Below are positions 34,240 to 46,500 of a stretch of DNA of 64,000 bases, piece by piece. The stretch lies in NCBI GenBank assembly GCA_030867875.1, contig JAOWCC010000577.1, positions 157,100,344-157,164,343 on the forward strand. Direction: 5' to 3'. The translations under genes were made by a program, and so were the position numbers. Below the pieces are notes generated by a model that saw only the letters and a program-made list of their open reading frames with translations, had not been told where the DNA came from and did no database searches. The first letter of the stretch is position 1. Each line of letters starts with the position of its first letter. This DNA comes from Actinernus sp. WN-2022. Its lineage: Eukaryota; Cnidaria; Anthozoa; Actiniaria; Actinernidae.

Positions 34240-35776
34240 CACTAACCAGCTTTATGCAAAGGTCAACCTGGTGGCTTAAAGGCACTGTCATCCCCCCCCA
34301 AAAAAGAAGCTTTCTCGTGACCAGATGTAAAACTAACTACTCAGATTATCAGAGTTGCTTTACAGTGTATACTAGTGAAAATCTGAGATTATTTCAATTA
34401 AAGGTAGCAAAGAATCAAGTGAAAAAAGTACAGCCTTACAGAGAAATGTAGAACAACTTGGTGTTGGACCATGGTCGACCGAAATCCTTCAGTTGCCATC
34501 CTTTGTTACTACATTCACATGGTATACATGTAGGTCTTCTACCTCGTCGTGTTATTTTCGTAGGTTTTTGAAAGAAATTCGATTGACACACGAGTAACTC
34601 ATATTCTGCTGGTTATGTCAAAGCAGCCTTTCGTTCAGATGCCAGACATTGTGGTGAAATTTGGATAGACCTAAAATATATCAAGATGTGAACTATGATT
34701 GGTCAGTACCTCCTGTACGGGTTGTAAAATCAAAGCAAAGCTGGTTTTGAATACTCTGGAGCTATAATTATAATATATTTATATTGAACCCTTTACTCGA
34801 TCCTTCACGAAAATGGTTTTGAATAGCTAGCAGTCTCACAATAAAAGAGGCGCTCGAGGGATCATGGTTGAGATATGGGATCCTCGTTCCTATTTTTATT
34901 CATTGAAAAACTGTCCATAACTTAGGGTACGGTATATCACTGGTACTTGGAGAATCAAGGGGTTGTGGAGCCATGCTACAAGAAACTGTTCAACTCTGTA
35001 TGGTCAAATTACGCGAAATAGTCCTCATTACATGGTGTAATATTTAAAATAATATTTTGGTGACGGGCGGCTGGACTGCACAGTCTTATAGTTGAAGAAC
35101 CGCGTACTACATTCGAACGATATTTATAATTTGAGAATTTAGAAAAATGTGATCATATAGAACTAGCGAGTTCACTGTACTATTTCAATCGTGAGAAATG
35201 TTCAGTATGTAACGAACAACTACGCACTCCTCTTTGAATAAAAATGTTTTACACTTGGAATTTGTATTTCTTTTCGTCTTAGCCTGCATAGGAAGTCTCC
35301 CTCTCCCCGATGCTCTTGGGCCGCCGGCAGGCTGTTTTCGTTGTGAAGATTTTCAGTAGTCACAGAGTTCCATCAAATATAAAGTGAAACAGTTACTTGC
35401 GCTTTACAAAACAAAGTGTTTTAGACTGCATGAAAAAATCTTGCTTGACGAGATCATGTGAAACCAAAATATGGGGGAATAAAACTAAGAAAAAGTTAAG
35501 AAAACCCACTTAAATGGCTTGTGGCAAGGTGTAATGTCAGGCGCAGGGATACATTTCGTGTGCGTTTCTATATACGGAAGGAAGAACAGTTTCAAACAGT
35601 TAAGGAAAGTTAAACTAAGTTACTCTAGAAGCATAAAGCATTCATTGTTGACACTACCGATACCATTAATTATTTTTTGTTTACAGTATTATAATTGTAG
35701 ATTTTATGGAGAATTTTAGGATTCAATGGGTGAGAATTTAAGGATATGTATACATATTTTAGTTTTTTATATATGC
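34240..35776. other. ANKZF1 3' UTR and intergenic DNA
   Basis: Apart from candidate AATAAA signals I see nothing gene-like. Short frames here are without domains. Confidence 0.4.
35237..35242 (+). terminator. Candidate polyadenylation signal downstream of ANKZF1
   Basis: AATAAA lies about 1.0 kb after the stop codon. Another AATAAA occurs at 34840-34845. Which one is used cannot be told from sequence alone. Confidence 0.3.
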
Positions 35777-35907
35777 CAGGGCCGTAGCGCCCTTAGAGGC
35801 CGGTGGGGCTCGTGCCCCCCCCCCCCCCCCCCCCCAAATGTTTTCCAAAAACAAACAAACAAGGTACCTGGGCCCCCTCGGAAACCCAGGGGTTAGGTTG
35901 CGAAATG

Positions 35908-35939
<32 letters not shown>

Positions 35940-35966
35940 AGTTTTTCAGGGCATGCTACGGCCCTG
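35777..35966. mobile_element. hAT-like MITE with C/G runs
   Basis: The ends are CAGGGCCGTAGC and GCTACGGCCCTG. TATATGC flanks both sides (35770-35776 and 35967-35973). The interior has two long poly-C tracts. The CAGGG ends and 7-8 bp duplication fit the hAT superfamily. Confidence 0.8.
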
Positions 35967-35989
35967 TATATGCACGCCACATTTTATGT

Positions 35990-36650
35990 AATGTTTAAAG
36001 TCCGACAATGAGGACTGGACGGGGATTTCAAGTCCGCGCAATTTGTTCCAGTCCGAGGCGCAGCCGAGGACTGGAACTAATTGCAAGGACTTGAAATCCC
36101 CGTCCAGTCCGAAATTGGAGGACTTTGAACGACTTCAACTCCTCATTAATTATTCGGGAGGAATCAAAGACAAATAAAAGTTGCTGGTAGTTTAGTATTT
36201 TGCAAGGAAAACTAAAAAATATCGAGAAAATAATGCACTTGGATGATAATCTAACTTAGTAAAAGAGGTGTATCCACCTCATAATGATAATGAATGGAAT
36301 TTGAAAGGAAATTGTTTAATCTGATCAATAAAAGAGTAATTATGCATGCCATGATGTTTTTCAATAATTTATTCGTAGTAACTGGAAAAATTTCCAGTTA
36401 CTGGAACAACTTGTTCCAGTAACTAGAAACTTTTCCAGTTACTGCTAGGAGGACTAGACCAGGTATCCAGTGTCCTCAAGGGATTAAAATCAGACCATTG
36501 GATTGGCTGAATACCTCGTGAATAATTAATGAGGACTTGAAGTACTGTTTAATAAACGAGCAGCGGTGTTTATCAGATTTAAAACACGAGGGCGCAGCCC
36601 GAGTATCTAATAAAACACTGCTGCGAGTTTTTTAAACGGCTTAAAAAACG
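35990..36650. repeat. Palindromic repeats with GCGCAGCCCGAG-type cores
   Basis: AGGACTGGACGGGGATTTCA (from 36010) is mirrored by TGAAATCCCCGTCCAGTCC at about 36089-36108. A second palindrome at about 36545-36635 has arms around CAGCCCGAG. Tandem CCAGTTACTGGAA words occur at 36378-36440. The whole stretch is non-coding, between ANKZF1 and PMS1. Confidence 0.6.
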
Positions 36651-37545
36651 TCTAGACGTATAGTCATGTAATTCAGTTATTTTGGCGATACGACCTGTTT
36701 CGGTGGAGAAAATCCAAGTTAAAGTTTATGTAAATTAGGATGAAATCTTTATCACATTTAAACTTCTCGCTCGGTAATTTCCTTTGGCTTTGTTTTTGCT
36801 TCATGAATTATTCATGAGTTTTTTTATTTATTTTAAATCTTACGTAGTGTCCCCTGTTAGTGTATGACACGACGATGTATGTACTTAGGTGAAGAAGAAA
36901 CTCGTCAAGATATTACAAACGGGAGAGGACTCGAAGGTATCAACAAACAGACACATGCTACTCAGTCATTGTTATCTAAAATGACTGATTTCAAACCTCA
37001 TTGACAAGCAATGTAGCCACTCACAAGTTCTGAAACACCACTATACGAAATCTTTCATCTTTGTATTCATTTATTATTTAACTTCTAGAATAACTTCTAT
37101 TAAACTTAGACTTCGTAAATACTTCCTTCACAAATTTAGCGCTACTGATCATCTAGAAGAACTTTTTTTGTAAGGACTGCAGACTTTTGATGGATCGTAA
37201 ATGTATTTCTAGGTAAAATATTCCTTATTGTATCTTATATTTTTAATTAATTTAGTACGGAATTATTTTATAGCTTAATCATTTTGATAATGTGTTATAC
37301 TACTTGCATTATAAATTTCTTCGAGGGCCGTTTGGTTGGTTAATATGTTTTTACCTCGGTAAATAAAGTTTATTCATTCAAAATCATCGAATCAATCTAT
37401 CAATCATTGATTCATAAAGGCCGTTGTAATGTCTCTGTGGAATGTATGTAGATACATCCTTTTAAGTAACAATACAAATATTTATATCAATGAATATCAT
37501 TGGCCAGGAGCCTGCTCTCCCAGACGTGTTCCTGTTTCTTCTCGC
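36651..37545. other. Intergenic DNA and PMS1 3' side
   Basis: No gene is seen. The end of the stretch (about 37340-37380), with GGTAAATAAAGTTTATTCATT, resembles a retroposon tail. It also offers a minus-strand AATAAA (37370-37375), about 170 bases beyond the PMS1 stop, that could serve as its polyadenylation signal. Confidence 0.35.
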
Positions 37546-40500
37546 TCACTCCAATATGGGTAGTTTAGCTACGAGACCAAAGAACGGCTGTTCATGTAAG
37601 CATTTCGTGACGTCTTTAGGAAGATGTTCCCTCATCTGCTTCAGGGTGCTTTCAATGTCTTCTCTTGACATGCGCGAGTTTAGTCCTCTGGAAACACGTA
37701 CCGCTTCGCCCTGGAACAAAAGTGAACGCCCTTATTACCGGGCACGCTCTGAATCCGTGCAATTGCGTTACGGCATAACATGATTTATACAATAGGGCGA
37801 AACATGCTCACATTGATTGCCCTGGTCAAACGGTTTCAACATTGATACGACATCGGTTCAACATCAATTTGTTGAAGGATGTTCAAAGCATGCGTGTCAA
37901 ACGGTTTCAACATCTGTTACTATTGTTCTCCAAAAAATATTTTCAGGCCATGTCAAACGGTTTCAACATCGGATTCAACAAACATTGTACCAAATTTGAA
38001 GTACTCTTTCAAATACGAATTGGAGTGTTTTATCAGGGGTTCCAAATATCGAAAAAACAAACGAAACCCGAGAGGCGTAGCCGAGGGTTTTATTGTTTTC
38101 GAACAATGAGTGTTTGAAATGCCTTCTTGTGCGAATGGCTAAACCGAACATTTGCTACGCTTCTTTTCAAACATTATTAGCAAGTATTGTTTACCGTTTG
38201 ACTGTTGTAAATAATTATTCCATAAATGGCTTGTTATTCTTTTTTGCTGGTAGTGATTTAAACTAGCGTACTCAGTAGTGTAGTAGCCAAGAGTTAGTAC
38301 AAGCAGTCGGGAGGGTCGAGGTTCGAACTCCAGTGGAGGCACACTTTTTCTTTCTATGTCGTTCTTTATTTCTTCACTCCTTTCTTCGCTCCTTACTTGT
38401 AGGAGTATATAAGTAGTTAGTGGTTCATGAATATGATGATTAAGAAATATTGATCACTAGAGTTGAAAATCTGATCAAACAGTAGTGCATTCGGAACTGG
38501 TGTTTCATTGGGGTCCATTGGGTGTCAAGATGCATCCACCTGACGAAGCTTCGAACAAGGGTTTGACCGGCTTTCAAGACCCATGCATGTGACCAAATAC
38601 AGTCCCTCCATTGGATGAATATCTCATGAATTATTAATGCCATTGAGAAGAGATGATGGAACCGTTTGACCGAGGCTTAAGGAAAGACATCGTAACTGAG
38701 AACAGTAGCTAGCTATTGATTAACTTTAATTGGACTCAAAATACCAATGGCTCTCACCCTACATTTACCTTGAGGTAGTTTACAACCTTCAGAGGTCTGC
38801 AGTCCGTAAGAGAACAGTTATCAGAGCCACTGTTCTTTATTAGACCTGAAAACAAATTAAACACGCTTCATTAAGGTCTGTTTCAGATCTTTATCTGCAA
38901 ACATCGATATCAATTCTGAAAATCATGGTAGATGAATTCCTGGTTTGCATGTGATGTCATCACAATCTACAATCTAAACGATAAAGTTCTTTGTATAATT
39001 CTAGACATCGATAATAGAGGTCTACACACACAATTTCACGTCGATAGGTATTTTGTTCCCGAGTAAAGAAAACATTTTCTGACAGAACGGCATGTTTTCC
39101 GAAAAGCATAAAAATCCATTCAAGTACAGTACTTGTGCCAATATCGTTTTTTAACTTGACGAATCCTTAAAAATTGCATCCACAGAGTTTTGAAGTGTCC
39201 CAAAGAAAGACACCTCCATGATGGTGGCTGCATACAAAGTTATATAAAATTGTCATACATTCATTGGCCCACAACTGTTAGTAAATATTCTGATGTTCCA
39301 AAATTTGGATTGTAAGTCAGTGCATTTTTGGTAGTTTTAAGTGACTGTGCAGCAGCGACCACGCCTAACAGAGTGGATTCATGTCAAAGAACCTACCTAT
39401 AAGTTCAGCAAGATCTGGTATTCCATAGAAAGGCAAGCTTGTGGTGATTCCGTACACTTCTACCTTGGCATCACCAGAGTCTGGATCTATACAGACATAT
39501 ATGTCAGGGGAGAAAATAGCAGCTCACTGACACGTGTCAGCAGGAATGAAAACTATCATTAGTTAATCTGTGAACTGAAAAAAACCAACACGTTTTCCCC
39601 TCTCCTGCATTACCTTGTTCTTGTATTTGGTCCTGTGTGTACTTGTGTACATTTAGTTTTGTACATTTTGTATAATTGTGTCCATATATTTGCATGCTTC
39701 TATGTTATCGAATTATGCTTAACCTAATGGACTCTATTAATGTACGTTATTTCAGATAGCCTTATTTTAGTTTTAATGAATTGTATCTATCTATTTATTA
39801 CTTATTGTGCTACCACATAAACGTCGTTGTTGTAATAATGAGCAGGCTAGCTTGGAAACTCACCAATTTTCTGACGCACATCAAAACCATTTGCTTTAAT
39901 CCTGTCATCTGTGAGATACCTAACGAGCAAGGACCAGAATTATGTTGACGTAGATACATTCACGTACTTCATTAAAATGCCAATAATGATAGAGTTCTTA
40001 TAGGTGGAAATGTTGGTTATAAATGGATATTGCTCAGAGCTTTCTTCATGCTGGCAGCAATAACACGTAGCTGTGTGATGATGAGAAGTGGGTTTTGAAA
40101 CCTCAAGGTTTATCACTTTACCTTATTGGGTCAGGTGCATTGCATTGACATTCTAACTCAGTCAACACCTTCCAGCACTCCTCTCCACCTACCATCCTGG
40201 AAAAAGAGTGGTGACAGATACACGTATAGCTAGTATCAGTTCAGTGATTCAGATTGTTGTGAGACAGTAGACTATGACCGATAATTTAGCAAAAATGTCC
40301 AATAGACTGCTTTATTGTTTCCTTCCGTTTGATGTTTTCGCAAAAAGTGCTGAATTACTCTCCTTACTGACCTAGCTAGGAAAATTGGCAGATAGTATAA
40401 CATTTTAACAAATCCCTTTCAGGTTCATTGTTTCAGGAGATTTGGAACTAATGTATGTTGGAAAGCCTTGGCAATCCACACCATATATATTAATGAAACA

Positions 40501-43500
40501 ATTCCAATTTCGATGAGTAATCGATAATCAATAGTTCCACAATGTACACTGGTGTGATCAACTAAAAGTTGATCAATGTATGCTAACTGCCGTGAGGAGC
40601 AAGAAGCAGCTGACATTTCGAGTGCAAGCCCTTCATCAGAGCAATGTACACAATGTACATTTGTTTATCTTCAAGCAGTTTATTATTGTACCATTCTTTA
40701 TTTATCCAAAGCCTTCACAAATGAGAATTGTGTTAATAAAATAATAAGGGTGCTCATAGAGTAATAAATCTGACATGGCAGTGTACCAGAGATTCCACTA
40801 TAGCCTCTTCTATCAGCCAACAGAGCCACATGGAAGAAAACAGCAGCCCCATGCAGGGCTCGAATTAATTTTTTGCTCAGGTGGTCGGCATGGGATCAGT
40901 GAGCTAAAAATGCACTGGTCCAAAATGGAAAGTCACTGGTCCCAACTTATTATTATTTGTTCCTTTCCTTTAGACAATAAAAGAAGCCGATAATCAGTGA
41001 CTCTGCTTATGAATTACACACGTCACGACTCGCCAAATTTTACTGGCACATGCAGAAAATTACGAACACGGCGCCATATTGTTTTCCATGATGCAATTCG
41101 TGATAAGTCGAACCCAGACCTCTAGTTGCCAAAATATAGTGAGCCTGGCATTTTTTTGTTTGCTTTCGTTCGTGTCGCGATCGCAGGTAAATTATCATCA
41201 CTATCGTTTGTGTCATGTTCCGGTTCTAAATCAAAATCATATTTAGAGAAATAATATCTACTCGTCCAGGGGATGAGTGGAGGAAAAAGTTATTCGTTTT
41301 TATTAAATTTTTACTTGTCTTAGACGAGTGGATGACCGTTACGTTCGAGCACTGCCCATGCATGCAGTTGTTTCTGGTACAGTTCAATTTTTTTATCGTT
41401 AAAACCCAGCATATCATATGCCAGTCTAGCAGAATCTCTGTGTATGTCAACAAAGCACAAAGCATGAGCATGTATGCAATCATAACAATTTTTACATGTT
41501 CATTTTGCAATGAGAGGTGGCTGTTTTCTCAGGCATTCACTTACTTGTTATTCAGTACAATTGGCCTATCAAGTGTGTCTGTTGGTAATGAATGGTTGCT
41601 CAACAGTTTGTGGTAGAGCACTTGTTCCTGAATTCTGGGAAAAAAATGCTGCTTAGAGGAAAGAGATTCCTATTCCAGGTGAAAAATGTCATTCTTGTTC
41701 ATCAGTTTGTTTAAAGACATACAGTATATAAAATGTATTAGTATAAACCAACTAGTGGACTATTACAAACCCTGCATTCTGATTGGCTACCCTACTATAG
41801 GTCTACTTGTGATAGCCTATTCTGTATCTATCACTTACACATGAGCCTTTTAACATGTACACATCTTTTTTTCTGGAGGGGAGGGGGGAATTATTTGACT
41901 TTTCTGCATGACTTCATGATTTCTACTACATAGACATTATTAGTCAGCTAAATAAGTATATCTCACATGGCTGTGTATTTTTACAAGTCATTCGTATTTA
42001 TTTAGCTTAATACCAATGCTGAGCTCTTTCATTTATTTATATATTTGAGACTACGGAACAATGCAATATGATGCACTAGAATGCAATATAATGCACAAAT
42101 TAACGGTACAATTTCAAGTACCCATCCGGGAAGGATGGTGAGGTAGAGATTTTCAGAAGAATACATGTATATATGTGTTTTCAACTAAACAAAGGAAAAT
42201 ACCATACATCTAGAAACATTAAAAATAGTAAATTTAATAGATTACATGTACATGTATATGCAGTTTGCATTCTTTTTTGCACATCCATCTTTTTTTGTCA
42301 GGGGGGGGGGGGGGGGGGGGGTCAATAAAGTTTTGAGCAATTGTATAGGGGGTCATCTAAGTTTTAATTCATTAATAGGGGGTCATAAAAGTTTTAACAA
42401 GAGAAGCAGATGAAATGCCAACCCCCCCTCCCCCCCCAAAAAAAATAATAATAATAATAATAATGAACACTCCCTTATATAATTTTTTTTTTAAACTATG
42501 TCCAATATGCGTACCTGTACTGGTTCACATAGGTTACTGTACTTCCCTGCCTCATTAGCCAGACTCCCCATGGATCTAGCCGTCCAATCAGGTGATCTTG
42601 ATCCAAATGACTTGCAGATGAGCTATCACTGTGTCTACAATGTACATGTATAGTGTAAAGAATACAATCTCTTGGGAATATCTGTGACTGATACTGTGTA
42701 GTGTTTAGCCCATAAAGCATGCTGGGTATGCAGACCATGTGCTCCCGAAGCAGCAGCCAATTATTGGCTAAGTATATAATAAACTAGTGTTGACAGAGTT
42801 GAATCGGCCTTCTTGCCATGTTAGTAAAGCCATTGGCCTGGGACCTCTACATACTGTATCTGGATTCTTTTGGGTGCATCTAAATGTTTTCACCTCTTAC
42901 ATGGAAAGATGTACATGTATATCAGGAAGAACCTCTGCACAAGGATGCTCAGTACATAGTAGTTATTGAGCATTAAAACTTCACACATGGCACCTTGGGT
43001 GGCATTTCTTCAATTCTATTCTAATCATAACTATCAACTTAGCATGTAGAGTGTAAGCCTCTGACAATATATTAAACATTATTACTTCACAGGATCTTGC
43101 CATGATTAGTTTCAGCTTAAATAAACATCCCATGACTGTACAGTATTTTATACTTAACAATTATACTCACCTCTTCCTAGACCTCTCTTTGTAATGCAGC
43201 TTTAATAATTCTATAGAGAACTGAATGTTAACTGTCTTGGCTAGTTGGCTTCTCTGCTGAGGGCCTGGTGATGAATGCACTGTGATAAGTGGCTGATTAG
43301 TTATCTGTAAACAAGAAAGGAAAAATATAAGCAATTATTGGATGAGGCTTAGCAAAATATCATGATTTGTTCTTGGTGAGCTGTCAGTTCTTGCTGAACT
43401 ACAAATGTACAGACTGAAGCTCTACAAATGTACCAGTGTACACAGTCTCCAAATGGAGAACTCATAAATATGCATACAGCTCGTCATATATTACATGCAT

Positions 43501-46500
43501 CAAGTTTTTCGTCTTAATTATCACCTCATGTCTGTCAGTGTGTATCGACTTTGTTGATGGTGGATTGATGTCATTAACACTAGGCATCATAGAAAAGGTC
43601 AGGAGTTCAAAATGTGAAAAAAGATGTCAGGAGTGACATTCACCACCACAATTTCTAAATCACTTAAGGTTACCGGATACCTTCAGGGTGCGTTTCCAGT
43701 CTAAATTATGTAGCGCCTCGAGGAAACATTGTAGATAAGTCATCCATGTATCATTTTAAAGCTTATAAAATTGGCTACAAGAATAAATAAAAAGTTTTGA
43801 ATTCTTTGAAAATCTTGAATTTTCCGCGATCCCATTTCTCCGATCTAGTGAGATGGCTTTCAGAAGCTCTGACAGCGAAAATATTTTAAAGTTTTAAAAT
43901 CTGTTTACTTTGTCGCATTTCAGAGGAATCGTACTACAAAAGGGTGTCGGGGAATTTCAAAATTCGATTTAGTTAAAAAGTTATCATGCTCTTTGTGAAA
44001 AGGCGAAAAAATAGTCCGAGTAGATATGCGAGAAACGCTGTCAAGAGCTCTCTTTTTAGAATTTCCCAATTCGCAGACACCCTTTTGCAGCTGCAATATC
44101 AATTGACATTTTGTGAAAATTTCACACAAATCGAATAAATTCCTCTTGAGTGGGATCTTTTTTTAAACTCTACTTTGGTTGAAAATCGAAAGCGTAGAAA
44201 ATAGCACTCGTGCGTGAATCTGAAGCCCTGTTTCTCCAACAATTACCGAGCTCTTGGCCAATCATTTCTCATCACAATTCAACTATCTGTCAAGATTTCC
44301 CACCAATGTTGATTTGCGATCAAAGCTATGTGCCGCATTGAGTAAATGTTAATATAGCCAGTAGTTCTAGTTCTCTTGTGTGACTTGAAAAATGGGAAAG
44401 ACAAAAAGACCTGGAGGGACAATTGCAAAGCAAGGTGAACACCTAGAGACGCCTCGAATGCCAGCATAGTTAGTAGAGGAGACACCGATTTGCAGGCATC
44501 TGAAACAGCACAGCAATTAAGCGAGATCGTTTCAAGCGATTCAGAGTCACCGTGATCAGACTTTCCATCTCGGGTTTCTTGGAAACAATTATTCTCTCGG
44601 CTGGCTCCTATCAATTCTTCTTTATGTTCAGATGAGGACCACTCGGCACTCTGTCTGAAAGTGAAAATATGAACCCTTGTTGTTGTGAGGACTTCTATTT
44701 ATTTATCTATTTGGCTCGTAGTCGTATTCATTGTTTGGCCTTGTTTTGCTTTTCTTTTATCTTTGTTTTCCAAGCTAAGGGCATCCTGCTTGCTTTTTGG
44801 AAGAAATAAGGCCAACAACCGATGGAATTATGGAATCGTGTGTGGAAAAACTTTTATCAATAAACAAAAACATGAATTTAATATGCGCTAGCTTTCCCCA
44901 CATGGCCGTTACGGGCAAGTGAGCACTTGTCATGTGTTTATTGATCTGCTGTCAATCAAACAGAACCTTTTACTTCCGGTTAAAAACTTCCTTTTGGTAT
45001 TTCTCCGTCAATATATATTTTTTTTGAACAGAGTTTTTGGTGTACGAGACACAGAACTACTAAAACTACATTTCTGTGCGAAAAAAAAATTCACCAACTT
45101 TTTCGTTTTGAAGGTATCCGGTAACCTTAAAAGAATAAAACCATCCCTAAATACGTTTTCCACACTGTTCATCACTCTTAAGATAAGTTGAATTTATAAT
45201 TATATAAAAACAGCAGGGAAAAGATTGTGGTATACATGTACATGTATATCTAAAATATTTTGTCAATAATTTATTGCATGCTAAACATGTCGATTTAAAA
45301 TGCATATAAGCCCAATATTCAACCTCATCCTCAGTGTCTTCTCTGTCAGATCCAAGATAGTGGCTACTGCGAGAGAAGACCCTGGTAAAGGCTGAATCAC
45401 GGGACCAAAAATCTCCAGAAATCTTGGAGATTTTAATCATATGTGATGTGGGCATCAGTCCAGATTTAACGGCTTCTTTCACGAATGAAATTTACCAGAA
45501 AACTACACAGCAATGCACTTCATCTATTACTCTTACAGGTCTATACAAATTATGCGTTTAAGGTTATTTAAATTTGTTTTACTGATCAAATTTGAGCAAT
45601 CGAATCTCTATATATGTATACACGTTCTCTCTGGACTCAGTCCATTACATTGGGCCAATAAAAAGCATTGTTGAACAACCTTTGCATCACAACTGAAGAG
45701 CCCATCAGAATACATGTATGTGATAGTTCAGCCATTAACAGGGTCTTATCTTGCAGTAGCCTCCATCTTGGATCTGACCAAGATGACCATATGGGCACAA
45801 CGCTGCCCAATTTTGTTATCATTAACATCAATTCTCCATCAAATAAAATAGTTGAACAGTCTGTAAAATATTTCTTGATTACTGTAAGTGATGGTATGAG
45901 CTCTGGCTTACTACAGTTACATTGTAACACTGATTCATTTTCATAGATCAGAGGTTACGTCTAGGCTGGTAGGGTTTAATAATGTCTTGGATACATGTTG
46001 AAGATAAACCATGAAGAGCTTTATATGTCACTAATGGTGCCAATGCAGTTCTTGGAGAATAGGAGAGATATACATGTATGGGCAGAGCGTTTAGCTCATA
46101 ACTAATAAAATCCTATGTACAGTGTATCACATACATGTACATGTACATGTATATCCACAAGTTAAAAATTCCTAATCCTGAAATTTTTTTGACTGCAAAT
46201 CAAAGAATTCGAAGAGCCACAGCCTTTGACACGAATAATTAACTAGAACATGACTTGTATCCAAACCCCCTATTTCAATGTTGGATAAACTTTCGTTCCG
46301 GTTTGGTAACTTTTTTCCCCAACGTTGAATGTAGTGAGTATGGGGGACTTCAGGCTTCCTTGCTGCTAATCAGACAAAATAATTTATAACAACTAAAGGA
46401 TTAGTATTGCAAGAGTTATATTCAAAGCTGCAGCTTTAAAGCAGCAAGATATCAACTCTTTACTCACCTCAGGAACTCTTCTTATCTTCTTGCTCGATGT

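Noticed and set aside
45147..45946. Short genes at 45482-45147 and 45668-45946
   Set aside because: No domain, no splice support, and fragments resemble repeats.
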